A stretch of DNA of 64,000 nucleotides, from contig NZ_BCYR01000014.1 in assembly GCF_001598295.1 (NCBI RefSeq), positions 1-64,000 on the forward strand, in the 5' to 3' direction. The notes below the pieces were generated by a model. The model saw nothing but the letters and a program-made list of their open reading frames with translations, was not told the DNA's origin and searched no databases. This DNA is from Klebsiella ornithinolytica NBRC 105727 = ATCC 31898. Its GTDB lineage: Bacteria > Pseudomonadota > Gammaproteobacteria > Enterobacterales > Enterobacteriaceae. A program made the translations under genes and the position numbers. Below, piece by piece: positions 12,508 through 25,218 of the stretch; position 1 is the first letter of the stretch; each line of letters opens with the position of its first letter.

Positions 12508-12960
12508 ATGGTAAAAAAAACGCTTATCTCCCTCTCACTGCTTTGTGCCCTGACCCACTCCGCTTTTGCCGCCTACAGCGCGAGCGAATTGAAAAACAAA
12601 GAAAACGTCATCGCTTTTTATAATAAAGCGTTGAACGATAAAGACTTTGATGCCGCAAAAACCTACCTCGGAAACGAGTATATCCAGCATAATCCTGGTG
12701 CGAAGGATGGGCCCGAAGGCTTTCGTCAATTCATCGCCTTTCTGAAAGAGAAATTCCCCGACTCTCACAGCGAGATTAAACGCGTGATTGTCGACGGCGA
12801 CTATGTCGTTCTGCACGTTGCGTCCACCGGCCGCGAGCCGGGCGTCACCCGGGCGATTATCGATATTTTCCGCCTCGATGCGCAGAACAAGATCGTTGAG
12901 CACTGGGATGTTATTCAGACGGTTCCGGAAAAAACCGCCAGCGGCAACAGCATGTTTTAA
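12508..12960 (+). CDS. Secreted SnoaL/NTF2-like protein
   Basis: The 150-residue product has a signal peptide (MVKKTLISLSLLCALTHSAFA) and a cone-shaped NTF2-like domain of the SnoaL polyketide-cyclase type: ENVIAFYNKALNDKDFDAA, NEYIQHNPGAKDGPEGFRQF and IVEHWDVIQTVP. The ATG at 12508 follows GAAGAGG at a good distance; the longer frame from 12313 overlaps yheS and is not supported. Its substrate is unknown. The E. coli order yheS-yheT lacks this gene as I remember it, so it may be a lineage-specific addition. It stands alone between yheS and yheT. Confidence 0.85.
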   Translation: MVKKTLISLSLLCALTHSAFAAYSASELKNKENVIAFYNKALNDKDFDAAKTYLGNEYIQHNPGAKDGPEGFRQFIAFLKEKFPDSHSEIKRVIVDGDYVVLHVASTGREPGVTRAIIDIFRLDAQNKIVEHWDVIQTVPEKTASGNSMF

Positions 12961-12969
12961 GCCAGCCCC

Positions 12970-13003
12970 ACAGCCATTCGCTCCTGGCGGTGGCTGTTTC
13001 CCC
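12970..13003 (+). terminator. Possible terminator after the SnoaL-like gene
   Basis: ACAGCCA (12970-12976) can pair with TGGCTGT (12991-12997), followed by TTTCCCC. The loop is large and the T-tract poor, so this is a weak call. Confidence 0.35.
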
Positions 13004-13169
13004 TTCCAGCCTTCCCGGGCAGCGGGCCATCTTTATCCCGCAAGAGCAGTCCTCATCCGGCTTCAATTTCGTGTAACCTATAGCACAGGCCGCAAGACCA
13101 CATATTGGATAACCTGCGCACTTCATGCGCGGTATACTGTTTTATAAGATGATTAACTGCTCTGGTGCT

Positions 13170-14192
13170 ATGGTTGAAATCACCCCCACAGAAATGACGC
13201 CCCCCGAAAACGACTCGCGTGAGTTTCACCCTATGCGCGGCGTGGGCAATCGTCATCTGCAGACCATGCTGCCGCGCCTGATTCGCCGTAAGCTGGGATT
13301 CACGCCGCACTGGCAGCGACTTGAGCTCCCGGACGGTGATTTTGTCGATCTGGCGTGGAGCGAAGACCCCGCCGGGGCGCAACACAAACCGCGACTGGTG
13401 GTGTTCCACGGGCTGGAGGGTAGCCTGCACAGCCCCTATGCTCATGGCCTTATCCATGCAGCCATGCAGCGCGGCTGGCTGGGCGTGGTGATGCATTTCC
13501 GCGGCTGTAGCGGCGAACCCAACCGCAATAACCGCATCTATCATTCGGGTGAAACCGAAGATGGCCGCTGGTTCCTGCACTGGCTACAACGCGAATGGGG
13601 TGCGGTGCCGACCGCTGCCGTCGGCTATTCGCTGGGCGGGAATATGCTGGGCTGCCTGCTGGCCGAAGAAGGCGATAATGTCCCGCTTGATGCCGCGGTT
13701 ATTGTCTCAGCCCCGTTCATGCTCGAAGCCTGCAGCTATCATATGGACAAGGGCTTTTCCCGGGTCTATCAGCGTTATCTGCTCAATCTGTTAAAGGCCA
13801 ACGCCGCGCGTAAGCTGAAAGCCTATCCCGGCTCGCTACCGGTTGATCTCCGCCAGCTCAAAGGTATGCGCCGCATCCGCGAGTTTGACGATATGATCAC
13901 CGCCAGGATTCACGGATTCGCCGATGCGCTGGACTACTATCGCCAGTGCAGCGCCATGCCGCGCCTCAGCGACATTACGAAACCGACGCTGATCATTCAT
14001 GCGAAGGACGATCCTTTTATGGACCACCACTCCATTCCGCCGCAAGAGCAGCTCCCGGTAAACGTCGAGTATCAGCTGACCGAAAATGGCGGACACGTCG
14101 GATTCGTCGGCGGCACGCTGCGCAAACCGGAAATGTGGCTGGAAAAGCGTATCCCGGACTGGTTAACCCGTTGGTTGGGAGCACAAAAATGA
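13170..14192 (+). CDS. yheT: YheT family alpha/beta hydrolase
   Basis: The 340-residue product is an alpha/beta hydrolase of the UPF0017/ABHD1-3 family. The nucleophile elbow is [11 protein letters not shown] with Ser in [15 protein letters not shown] and GGHVGFVGG carry the expected Asp and His. Its substrate is unknown. ATG at 13170 ([14 protein letters not shown]) gives exactly the length of the E. coli protein, though no strong ribosome binding site precedes it; an upstream ATG at 13149 is possible. It overlaps yheU by 4 nt (ATGA). Confidence 0.92.
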   Translation: MVEITPTEMTPPENDSREFHPMRGVGNRHLQTMLPRLIRRKLGFTPHWQRLELPDGDFVDLAWSEDPAGAQHKPRLVVFHGLEGSLHSPYAHGLIHAAMQRGWLGVVMHFRGCSGEPNRNNRIYHSGETEDGRWFLHWLQREWGAVPTAAVGYSLGGNMLGCLLAEEGDNVPLDAAVIVSAPFMLEACSYHMDKGFSRVYQRYLLNLLKANAARKLKAYPGSLPVDLRQLKGMRRIREFDDMITARIHGFADALDYYRQCSAMPRLSDITKPTLIIHAKDDPFMDHHSIPPQEQLPVNVEYQLTENGGHVGFVGGTLRKPEMWLEKRIPDWLTRWLGAQK

Positions 14193-14407
14193 TTATTCCC
14201 TGGCACGATCTGGATCCCGAAACGCTGGATAACCTGATCGAAAGCTTTGTGTTGCGTGAGGGCACCGATTATGGTGAACATGAACGCTCGCTGGCGGATA
14301 AAGTCGCCGACGTCAAACAGCAATTGAAAAGCGGAGAAGCCGTGCTGGTGTGGTCAGAACTGCACGAGACGGTCAACATCATGCCCCGCAAGCAGTTTCA
14401 CGGCTAA
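14189..14407 (+). CDS. yheU: YheU family protein
   Basis: The 72-residue acidic product ([20 protein letters not shown], ending MPRKQFHG) belongs to the UPF0270 family; function unknown. Its ATG overlaps the yheT stop in ATGA, so it is translationally coupled. prkB follows after 35 nt, giving a yheT-yheU-prkB unit. Confidence 0.94.
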   Translation: MIIPWHDLDPETLDNLIESFVLREGTDYGEHERSLADKVADVKQQLKSGEAVLVWSELHETVNIMPRKQFHG

Positions 14408-14442
14408 GGCGGCGCCACACATCGTTTAATCTGGGAGTTGTT

Positions 14443-15309
14443 ATGTCTGCCAAACATCCGGTGATTGCCGTCACGGGCTCCAGCGGCGCGGGAACCACGA
14501 CCACCAGCCTCGCCTTTCGTAAAATTTTCGCCCAGCTAAACCTGCGTGCCGCGGAGGTAGAAGGCGACAGCTTCCATCGCTATACCCGCCCGGAAATGGA
14601 CATGGCGATCCGCAAAGCGCGCGATCAGGGGAAACACATCAGCTACTTCGGCCCGGAAGCCAACGACTTCGGCCTGCTGGAAAACACCTTCCTTGAGTAC
14701 GGGCGTAACGGTAGCGGCCAGTCGCGCAAGTATTTGCATACCTATGATGAGGCGGTGCCGTGGAATCAGGTACCGGGCACATTCACACCGTGGCAACCGC
14801 TACCGGAACCGACCGATGTCCTGTTTTATGAAGGGCTGCACGGCGGGGTTGTCACGCCGCAGTATAACGTCGCGCAGAATGTCGACCTGCTGGTTGGCGT
14901 GGTGCCTATCGTCAACCTGGAATGGATTCAGAAGCTCATCCGCGATACCAGTGAACGAGGTCACTCCCGTGAAGCGGTGATGGATTCCGTGGTCCGTTCA
15001 ATGGAAGACTATATCAACTTCATCACACCGCAGTTTTCGCGCACCCATATCAACTTCCAGCGCGTCCCCACTGTCGACACCTCCAACCCGTTTGCGGCGA
15101 AGGGCATTCCGTCATTGGATGAAAGCTTTGTGGTGATCCACTTCCGCAACCTACCGGATATCGATTTTCCCTGGCTGCTGGCGATGCTACAGGGCTCGTT
15201 TATCTCGCATATCAATACGCTGGTGGTGCCTGGCGGGAAAATGGGACTGGCGATGGAGCTCATCATGACGCCGCTGGTGGAGCGCTTGATGGAAGGTAAA
15301 GCAATTTAA
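14443..15309 (+). CDS. prkB: Phosphoribulokinase-like protein PrkB
   Basis: The 288-residue product has a P-loop near its start (AVTGSSGAGTTTTS) and the phosphoribulokinase/uridine kinase fold with EGDSFHRYTRPEMD. Note the Thr in GAGTTT where classical P-loops have Lys; the same change is present in the E. coli homologue as I recall. No Calvin cycle genes are nearby, so the natural substrate is uncertain. ATG at 14443 (MSAKHPVIAVTGSSG) follows GGGAG. It is the last gene of yheT-yheU-prkB. Confidence 0.92.
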   Translation: MSAKHPVIAVTGSSGAGTTTTSLAFRKIFAQLNLRAAEVEGDSFHRYTRPEMDMAIRKARDQGKHISYFGPEANDFGLLENTFLEYGRNGSGQSRKYLHTYDEAVPWNQVPGTFTPWQPLPEPTDVLFYEGLHGGVVTPQYNVAQNVDLLVGVVPIVNLEWIQKLIRDTSERGHSREAVMDSVVRSMEDYINFITPQFSRTHINFQRVPTVDTSNPFAAKGIPSLDESFVVIHFRNLPDIDFPWLLAMLQGSFISHINTLVVPGGKMGLAMELIMTPLVERLMEGKAI

Positions 15310-15312
15310 ATT

Positions 15313-15381
15313 CGCGGCCGGCGCTACGCTTGCGCCGGCCTGCAAGACGGTGTCAACCCGGTAAGCATCGCGCCACCGGGT
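15313..15381. repeat. Pair of REP-like palindromes
   Basis: Two GC-rich palindromes lie between the convergent ends of prkB and yhfA: GGCCGGCGC/GCGCCGGCC (15316-15340, 7-nt loop) and ACCCGG...CCGGGT (15356-15381). Both have the shape of enterobacterial REP units, so this is a small BIME-like element that may also stop transcription from both sides. Confidence 0.65.
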
Positions 15382-15389
15382 ATCTGGCA

Positions 15390-15794
15390 TTACGCCTCTA
15401 CCACCTCAAACGAGTGGGTGATGTTCACCGCTTTTTGCAGCATCAGCGCCACCGAGCAGTATTTCTCCGCCGACAGATCCACCGCACGGGAGACGGCCGC
15501 ATCTTTCAGCTCCTTGCCGGTGACAATAAAATGCATGTTGATATGGGTAAACAGACGCGGCGCCTCTTCCCGACGTTCAGACGTCAGCTTGACTTCACAG
15601 TTAGTCACGTTGTGACGACCTTTCTGCAAAATAGACACGACATCGATCGCGCTGCATCCGCCCGCCGCCATCAGCACCATCTCCATTGGGCTTGGCGCTT
15701 TATCTCCGGAGTTGCCGTCCATCAGAATCTGGTGACCTGACGCCGACTCTCCGATGAAGGTTAACCCTTCAACCCATTTCACACGAGCTTGCAT
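15390..15794 (-). CDS. yhfA: OsmC-like protein YhfA
   Basis: The 134-residue product is of the OsmC/Ohr family: MQARVKWVEGLTFIGESASG, a conserved Cys in AAGGCSAIDVV and a second in SAEKYCSVAL, which together form the peroxidatic pair in related peroxidases. Its substrate is not known. ATG at 15794 matches the E. coli length; an upstream codon adds five residues. It is divergent from crp and shares its regulatory region, in which Crp is known to switch between the two promoters in E. coli. Confidence 0.94.
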   Translation of the reverse strand: MQARVKWVEGLTFIGESASGHQILMDGNSGDKAPSPMEMVLMAAGGCSAIDVVSILQKGRHNVTNCEVKLTSERREEAPRLFTHINMHFIVTGKELKDAAVSRAVDLSAEKYCSVALMLQKAVNITHSFEVVEA

Positions 15795-16100
15795 AAAATT
15801 TAACTCCAAGGTTGCAATTTTCCTGACAGATTACGCGTACATAACAATTCTCGCAACGGAAGGCGACCTGCATCATGCTGAAGCGAGACACCAGGAGACA
15901 TGCGGCAAAAGCTATGCTAAAACAGTCGGGATGCTACAGTATTACATTGATGTACTGCATGTATGCAGAGGAGTTCACATTACAGGCTGAAGAAAAATCA
16001 CCAGCCCGTTTCCCAGGCATAGGGAAACAATACGATTGCATGCCCGGATGCCGTGTAGTGTCGGCACCCGGAGATAGCTTATAACAGAGGATAACCGCGC
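15795..16100. promoter_or_regulatory. yhfA-crp divergent regulatory region
   Basis: This 306-bp region is strongly conserved with E. coli around the crp start: GCTATGCTAAAACAGTC (about 15909-15925) marks the crp promoter and a long crp leader follows to the ATG. It contains the Crp site at 15964-15979. No ORF is supported. The long leader fits the known autoregulation of crp. Confidence 0.7.
15964..15979 (+). promoter_or_regulatory. Candidate Crp site in the crp leader
   Basis: TGCAG-AGGAGT-TCACA matches the TGTGA-N6-TCACA pattern in eight of ten positions and lies at the same place as the E. coli autoregulatory site downstream of the crp start of transcription. Confidence 0.55.
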
Positions 16101-16733
16101 ATGGTGCTTGGCAAACCGCAAACAGACCCTACCCTCGAATGGTTCTTGTCTCATTGCCACATTCATAAGTACCCATCTAAAAGCACGCTGATCCACCAGG
16201 GTGAAAAAGCAGAAACGTTGTACTACATCGTCAAAGGCTCTGTGGCTGTGCTCATCAAGGATGAAGAAGGTAAAGAGATGATCCTCTCTTACCTCAACCA
16301 GGGCGATTTCATCGGTGAATTAGGCTTGTTTGAAGAAGGCCAGGAGCGTAGCGCCTGGGTACGTGCGAAAACCGCATGTGAAGTGGCCGAAATCTCCTAC
16401 AAAAAATTCCGTCAGCTCATTCAGGTTAACCCGGATATCCTGATGCGCTTGTCGTCGCAGATGGCTCGCCGTCTGCAGGTGACCTCAGAAAAAGTGGGTA
16501 ACCTTGCCTTCCTCGACGTCACCGGGCGCATCGCTCAGACGCTGTTGAACCTGGCAAAACAGCCGGATGCGATGACCCACCCTGATGGTATGCAAATTAA
16601 AATTACCCGTCAGGAAATTGGTCAGATTGTTGGCTGTTCCCGCGAAACCGTTGGCCGTATCCTGAAGATGCTGGAAGATCAGAACCTGATCTCCGCACAC
16701 GGTAAAACTATCGTCGTATACGGTACGCGTTAA
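16101..16733 (+). CDS. crp: cAMP receptor protein (Crp)
   Basis: Crp is the global cAMP-dependent activator and repressor. The 210-residue product begins [20 protein letters not shown]. The cAMP-binding phosphate cassette [18 protein letters not shown] lies near residues 72-89, and the C-terminal helix-turn-helix [18 protein letters not shown] near 170-187. The protein is practically the same as in E. coli. It has its own promoter and terminator (16743-16776), with yhfK following. Confidence 0.98.
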   Translation: MVLGKPQTDPTLEWFLSHCHIHKYPSKSTLIHQGEKAETLYYIVKGSVAVLIKDEEGKEMILSYLNQGDFIGELGLFEEGQERSAWVRAKTACEVAEISYKKFRQLIQVNPDILMRLSSQMARRLQVTSEKVGNLAFLDVTGRIAQTLLNLAKQPDAMTHPDGMQIKITRQEIGQIVGCSRETVGRILKMLEDQNLISAHGKTIVVYGTR

Positions 16734-16742
16734 GTCGATAAA

Positions 16743-16776
16743 ACGGCGTATTGCTTGCGCAATACGCCGTTTTTGT
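16743..16776 (+). terminator. Intrinsic terminator of crp
   Basis: A 12-bp perfect stem (ACGGCGTATTGC / GCAATACGCCGT, TTGC loop) is followed by TTTTGTTTT, starting 9 nt after the crp stop. Confidence 0.9.
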
Positions 16777-16785
16777 TTTCCCTCT

Positions 16786-20101
<3,316 letters not shown>

Positions 20102-20108
20102 TCATTAT

Positions 20109-20147
20109 TGTGATAATATAATCACAAAATATGCATAAAAAATCAGT
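20109..20147 (-). promoter_or_regulatory. Tandem ARG boxes upstream of argD
   Basis: On the minus strand TGATTTTTTATGCA (20132-20145) and TGATTATATTATCA (20111-20124) match the ARG box core TGAATwwwwATTCA in about 12 and 11 of 14 positions. Taken as 18-bp boxes they are separated by exactly 3 bp, the spacing required for hexameric ArgR. They lie just upstream of the argD start. Confidence 0.75.
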
Positions 20148-20163
20148 CAATGGCAACTACAAA

Positions 20164-20727
20164 TCATCGATTGAGGAAGTTTGCCAGCAGTTGATGTCCC
20201 TGCTCGCTGAGAATACTTTCCGGGTGGAACTGTACCCCTTCGAGATCCCACTCCCGATGGCGAATCGCCATAATCTCTCCGCTTTCACTGCGGGCCGTCA
20301 CCTCAAAGCATTCGGGAAGCGTCGCGGGATCAATCAGCAGAGAGTGGTAGCGAGTAACGGTCAGCGGATTATTCAGCCCCTGAAAGACCCCCTGCCCGTT
20401 ATGATAGATGGGAGAAGTTTTGCCGTGCATCACTTTCGCCGCTCGCACGATAGTGGCCCCAAAGACCTGGGCGATGGCCTGATGGCCAAGACAAACGCCC
20501 AGCAGCGGAACCTGACCGGCATAACGAGCAATCACCGCCAGCGAAATGCCTGACTCATTTGGCGTACAGGGCCCGGGAGAGATCACGATTTTCTCCGGCA
20601 TCAACGCCGCGATCTCCTCAAGCGTCAGCTCATCATTGCGCCTGACCAGCACTTCCGCCCCCAGTTCACAGAAGTACTGGTACAAGTTCCAGGTGAAAGA
20701 ATCATAGTTGTCGATAAGCAGGATCAT
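20164..20727 (-). CDS. pabA: Aminodeoxychorismate synthase, glutamine amidotransferase subunit
   Basis: PabA supplies ammonia from glutamine to PabB in folate (p-aminobenzoate) synthesis. The 187-residue product is a class I amidotransferase with the nucleophile Cys79 in GVCLGHQ and the His/Glu pair in FHPESILSE. It lies 44 nt downstream of fic on the same strand, and is followed by the argD control region. Confidence 0.97.
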   Translation of the reverse strand: MILLIDNYDSFTWNLYQYFCELGAEVLVRRNDELTLEEIAALMPEKIVISPGPCTPNESGISLAVIARYAGQVPLLGVCLGHQAIAQVFGATIVRAAKVMHGKTSPIYHNGQGVFQGLNNPLTVTRYHSLLIDPATLPECFEVTARSESGEIMAIRHREWDLEGVQFHPESILSEQGHQLLANFLNR

Positions 20728-20771
20728 AGCGGCTCCGGAAAGAATAAAACCGGGCTATTCTACTCAGATTC

Positions 20772-21362
20772 TCACGCTTCGCTTACCACTTTGCGAAAGA
20801 TCCGCTCAAGGGGTTCGGGATCGCCCATCGCCCCCAGCTGGTTAGCCTGGCTCCAGCTATCGGGGTCGATATCCCGCCAGTCGAGCACAAACCCGGCGTG
20901 AAGAGCCAACTGTTCAAAGAAAATTCGCTGAACCAGGCCGCTACCGACGCGAAACGGGTGCAGGACGTTGATTTCCCCGTAGTACCAACTCAGACGTGTG
21001 ACGAACGTCGCGCGGCTGATTCCGCTGAGGTAGCCCTCTTCCTCCAGCGCCCGCATCAGCGCATTGCCCTCTTTCTCAATCCACGCAAAATGGCAGAAAG
21101 GAGTATCCCCCTGATAGATATCGACTTCTCTGAATTGCCCCGCCCAGTCGAAGATATCCTGATAGAGCTGATGATGAATGAAACAGAGGTAGGGTAGCCC
21201 GCGGCCGCGCGGTCCCAGCGGCAGCGTCGCCGCACGCAGGGAGGTGATTTCCCAGGCCGTTTGCTCCAGCCGCTGCGCCTGACGAATACCGAGACGGTTA
21301 CGCATCACATTGAGCGCAGGGTAGAGGTAAGGGTCGCGATCGTCGCCATATTTACTGCTCAT
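20772..21362 (-). CDS. fic: Fic domain protein (class I Fic toxin)
   Basis: Fic proteins transfer AMP from ATP to hydroxyls of target proteins. The 196-residue product has the Fic core, but the active-site loop is [12 protein letters not shown] rather than HPFxxGNGRxxR: Asn becomes Ser and the first Arg becomes Leu. E. coli Fic has almost the same loop as I recall, so this is a family trait and not recent decay. ATG at 21362 ([15 protein letters not shown]) fits the homologue; the seven extra upstream codons lie in yhfG. It overlaps yhfG by 11 nt, the known arrangement for antitoxin first, toxin second. Confidence 0.92.
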   Translation of the reverse strand: MSSKYGDDRDPYLYPALNVMRNRLGIRQAQRLEQTAWEITSLRAATLPLGPRGRGLPYLCFIHHQLYQDIFDWAGQFREVDIYQGDTPFCHFAWIEKEGNALMRALEEEGYLSGISRATFVTRLSWYYGEINVLHPFRVGSGLVQRIFFEQLALHAGFVLDWRDIDPDSWSQANQLGAMGDPEPLERIFRKVVSEA

Positions 21363-21519
21363 GGCGCCTCCTGATCTCGGCAAGACGCGCCAGCGCTTGC
21401 TCGGCAGTCAGCGTCACCAGCGGGATCGCTGCCCCCTCCAGGCGACGGCTGGCCTGAAAATTCACATTGCGGGTCTGTTCCCAGAGCTGGGATTTTTGCT
21501 TATCGGTGAGTGAACGCAT
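21352..21519 (-). CDS. yhfG: YhfG, predicted class I Fic antitoxin
   Basis: A 55-residue protein read on the minus strand from ATG at 21519: it begins [20 protein letters not shown] and ends AEIRRRHEQ, matching the E. coli YhfG length and sequence from memory. Class I Fic antitoxins carry an inhibitory (S/T)xxxE(G/N) helix; the segment ASRRLEGA fits this. It is preceded by GGGAGGCGACC and overlaps fic by 11 nt, so the two are translationally coupled. Confidence 0.92.
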   Translation of the reverse strand: MRSLTDKQKSQLWEQTRNVNFQASRRLEGAAIPLVTLTAEQALARLAEIRRRHEQ

Positions 21520-21626
21520 GGTCGCCTCCCTTATCGTCCCCTGTTTGCCACAAGTATAAGCAGCAATTTCAGGTTACGCAGAGAGGCCGACGAGGCGCGG
21601 GCAATGTTACCCGCGCACAGAAAGGC

Positions 21627-22205
<579 letters not shown>

Positions 22206-22336
22206 TTAACGGAGCAGAATAAAAAGCAAGTGCTTTGATTCTAAAGAGCCTTTGCATCCTGGGCCAGCCTTTTACCTAATTTTACGTAGCTGAAATAGTT
22301 GTTACGGCGCACGCATTGACCAGCGCGATAAATAAA

Positions 22337-22352
22337 GGCGATCCAAATCACA
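22337..22352. promoter_or_regulatory. Candidate Crp site between ppiA and tsgA
   Basis: GGCGA-TCCAAA-TCACA matches the Crp half-sites in eight of ten positions within the 276-bp divergent ppiA/tsgA region. Which gene it would serve cannot be decided from sequence. Confidence 0.4.
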
Positions 22353-22472
22353 CTAATCCATGCAAAAAGCATTTCATTGCATAATAAACGTTTGCTTACA
22401 TCACTCGAATGAATAAAATCTGTCCGCCCTGGCGCAGTCAATGCGCTTTACATTTCTATTCACAGGCCAGTC

Positions 22473-23657
22473 ATGACTAACAGCAATCGTATCAAGCTCA
22501 CATGGATCAGCTTCTTTTCCTACGCCCTCACCGGCGCGCTGGTGATCGTCACCGGAATGGTGATGGGAAATATCGCCGATTATTTCCATTTGCCCGTCTC
22601 CAGTATGAGCAACACCTTTACTTTCCTCAACGCCGGTATCCTGATCTCTATCTTCCTGAACGCCTGGCTGATGGAAATTGTGCCGCTGAAAACCCAGCTG
22701 CGTTTTGGCTTCATTCTGATGGTCCTGGCCGTTGCCGGGCTGATGTTTAGCCACAGCCTGGCTCTGTTCTCCGCATCCATGTTCGTTCTGGGGCTGGTCA
22801 GCGGGATCACCATGTCGATCGGGACCTTCCTGATCACCCACATGTATGAAGGCCGCCAGCGTGGCGCGCGTTTGCTGTTTACCGACTCCTTCTTCAGCAT
22901 GGCGGGGATGATCTTCCCGATGGTCGCCGCATTCCTGTTGGCCCGCAGTATCGAGTGGTACTGGGTTTATGCCTGCATTGGGCTGGTCTACGTTGCCATC
23001 TTTATTCTGACCTTCGGCTGTGAGTTCCCGGTTCTTGGCAAAAAAGCACAGCAGGATAACCAGCCGGTCGTGAAAGAAAAATGGGGCATCGGCGTGCTGT
23101 TCCTCGCAATTGCGGCGCTGTGCTACATCCTCGGTCAGCTGGGCTTTATCTCCTGGGTACCGGAGTATGCCAAGACCCTGGGCATGAGCCTGGCCGATGG
23201 CGGTAAGCTGGTGAGTGATTTCTGGATGTCGTACATGATTGGTATGTGGTCGTTCAGCTTCATCCTGCGCTTCTTCGACCTGCAGCGCATCCTGACCGTA
23301 CTGGCTGGTCTCGCCACCGTGCTGATGTACCTGTTCATCAACGGTTCACCGGAGCATATGCCGTGGTTTATTCTGACCCTCGGCTTCTTCTCCAGCGCGA
23401 TTTACACCTCGCTTATTACGCTGGGTTCGCTACAAACCAAAGTCGCGTCGCCGAAACTGGTGAACTTTGTACTTACCTGCGGCACCATCGGCACAATGCT
23501 GACCTTCGTGGTGACCGGTCCGATTGTGGCTGCCAGCGGCCCGCTGGCAGCGCTACACACCGCTAACGGCCTCTACGCCGTGGTCTTTGTGATGTGCTTA
23601 ATCCTTGGCTTCGTCTCCCGCCACCGCCAGCACAACGCGGCTGCGGCCTCCCACTAA
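22473..23657 (+). CDS. tsgA: MFS transporter TsgA
   Basis: TsgA is a 394-residue inner membrane protein of the major facilitator superfamily with about 12 hydrophobic segments; its transported substrate is not established. It starts [32 protein letters not shown] and ends with a short cytoplasmic His/Asn tail. Its last 4 nt overlap the 3' end of the cytosine deaminase gene on the other strand. Confidence 0.95.
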   Translation: MTNSNRIKLTWISFFSYALTGALVIVTGMVMGNIADYFHLPVSSMSNTFTFLNAGILISIFLNAWLMEIVPLKTQLRFGFILMVLAVAGLMFSHSLALFSASMFVLGLVSGITMSIGTFLITHMYEGRQRGARLLFTDSFFSMAGMIFPMVAAFLLARSIEWYWVYACIGLVYVAIFILTFGCEFPVLGKKAQQDNQPVVKEKWGIGVLFLAIAALCYILGQLGFISWVPEYAKTLGMSLADGGKLVSDFWMSYMIGMWSFSFILRFFDLQRILTVLAGLATVLMYLFINGSPEHMPWFILTLGFFSSAIYTSLITLGSLQTKVASPKLVNFVLTCGTIGTMLTFVVTGPIVAASGPLAALHTANGLYAVVFVMCLILGFVSRHRQHNAAAASH

Positions 23658-24979
23658 GCCTTTGTTGGCCCCTTTGCGTCAGTGAAGGGGCTGTTTCGAC
23701 TAAAGAACAGCTCCTCTCCTCCTCTGTCGGTCTGGATCCAGGTCTGGGCCAGTTGCGTTGTGGCAATCACCCGTCCCTGACGAATCGACCAGCGAACCGG
23801 TACCTGACAGCGAACCGCTTCAAAGCCATTCTCCGCCGGCAGAATAACCAGATTCGCGGGATAGCCCGGCACAATACCGTAATCGTGCAGACCAAAGGTG
23901 CGGGCGCTGTTGTCGGTAATCAGCTTCAGCCCATCGTTGATCTGCTGATAGCCCATCAGTTGACAGACATGTAACCCCATATGCAGCACCTGCAGCATAT
24001 TGCCGGTGCCCAGCGGGTACCACGGGTCGAAAACATCATCGTGACCGAAACAAACGTTAATACCCGCCGCCATCAGCTCCTTCACCCGGGTGATGCCACG
24101 GCGCTTTGGATAATCGTCAAACCGCCCCTGGAGATGAATATTGACCAGCGGGTTAGCAACAAAGTTGATTCCCGAGAGCTTTAGTAACCGAAACAACCGC
24201 GAAGTATAGGCGCCGTTATAGGAGTGCATCGCGGTGGTATGGCTGGCCGTAACCCGTGGACCAATGCCCTCTTTCAACGCCAGAGCCGCCACCGTTTCGA
24301 CAAACCGCGACTGCTCGTCGTCAATTTCATCGCAGTGAATATCCAGCGGGCGTTGATACTGCTGCGCCAGACGGAACGCGATATGCAGCGATTCCACGCC
24401 ATACTCGCGGGTAAACTCAAAGTGCGGAATGGCGCCGACCACATCGGCCCCGAGCCGCAGGGCCTCCTCCAGCAAGGCCTCACCATTGGGGTAGGATAAG
24501 ATCCCCTCCTGGGGGAAGGCGACTATCTGCAAATCTACCCATGGCGCTACCTCCTGTTTCACCTCCAGCATCGCCTTTAATGCCGTCAACGTCGGGTCAG
24601 ACGCGTCAACGTGCGTGCGGACAAACTGAATCCCGTTGGCGATTTGCCATTTCAGCGTCTTCCACGCCCGGGCCTTCACATCTTCGTGACTCAATAGCGC
24701 CTTACGTTCTGCCCAGCGCTCAATCCCCTCAAACAGCGTCCCGGACTGGTTCCAGTTTGGCTCGCCGGCAGTTTGGGTGGTATCGAGATGAATATGCGGT
24801 TCAATAAATGGCGGGATCGCGAGCCCACCGCGGGCATTGAGCACTTCATAACTTTCGCTGCGCGCATCGCCCATCGGGGTGATATCGCCAAAACAGCCTT
24901 TATCTATCGCGATCTGCCATAGCCCTTCGCGATCGGGCAAACGTACGTTCTCAATCAACCAAAGCGGAACTGCTGTCAT
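23654..24979 (-). CDS. codA: Cytosine deaminase (CodA family amidohydrolase)
   Basis: The 441-residue product closely resembles E. coli cytosine deaminase, which converts cytosine to uracil and ammonia with a bound divalent metal. Metal ligands are visible: His62 and His64 in [13 protein letters not shown], the His in [11 protein letters not shown] with the catalytic Glu, and the Asp in [18 protein letters not shown] at 24979 ([16 protein letters not shown]) follows GGGAG; the longer frame adds 24 poorly conserved residues. Unlike the E. coli codBA operon, no codB permease is adjacent. Because it sits alone, specificity could be for a related pyrimidine. Confidence 0.93.
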   Translation of the reverse strand: MTAVPLWLIENVRLPDREGLWQIAIDKGCFGDITPMGDARSESYEVLNARGGLAIPPFIEPHIHLDTTQTAGEPNWNQSGTLFEGIERWAERKALLSHEDVKARAWKTLKWQIANGIQFVRTHVDASDPTLTALKAMLEVKQEVAPWVDLQIVAFPQEGILSYPNGEALLEEALRLGADVVGAIPHFEFTREYGVESLHIAFRLAQQYQRPLDIHCDEIDDEQSRFVETVAALALKEGIGPRVTASHTTAMHSYNGAYTSRLFRLLKLSGINFVANPLVNIHLQGRFDDYPKRRGITRVKELMAAGINVCFGHDDVFDPWYPLGTGNMLQVLHMGLHVCQLMGYQQINDGLKLITDNSARTFGLHDYGIVPGYPANLVILPAENGFEAVRCQVPVRWSIRQGRVIATTQLAQTWIQTDRGGEELFFSRNSPFTDAKGPTKA

Positions 24980-25117
24980 CTTGATGACTCCCGTGAATAT
25001 GCCGTTTTTTCGCCCAACCCATAAACATTCCCCCGCATCCATTTTGTACACAAAAGCAACAACAAGGAAAAGCCTGAGTTTTCCATAACTTATAAAAATC
25101 CAGAAAAATCATAAGCA

Positions 25118-25133
25118 TACCCATTAAGTGGTA
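25118..25133 (+). promoter_or_regulatory. NarL/NarP 7-2-7 site upstream of nirB
   Basis: TACCCAT-TA-AGTGGTA is a perfect inverted heptamer pair with 2-bp spacing. Its centre is 28 bp upstream of the FNR site centre, which places it at about -69.5, the same position as the E. coli nirB NarL/NarP site. Confidence 0.85.
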
Positions 25134-25146
25134 GGCGCGGGCGATC

Positions 25147-25160
25147 TTGATTTGTATCAA
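25147..25160 (+). promoter_or_regulatory. FNR site of the nirB promoter
   Basis: TTGAT-TTGT-ATCAA is a perfect FNR consensus. With the conserved start of transcription about 41.5 bp downstream (near 25195) this is a class II FNR-activated promoter, giving anaerobic expression of nirBD. Confidence 0.9.
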
Positions 25161-25218
25161 TAAGTGTACTGGCTGAATCGTTAAGGTAGGCGGTAATAGA
25201 AAAGAAATCGAGGCAAAA

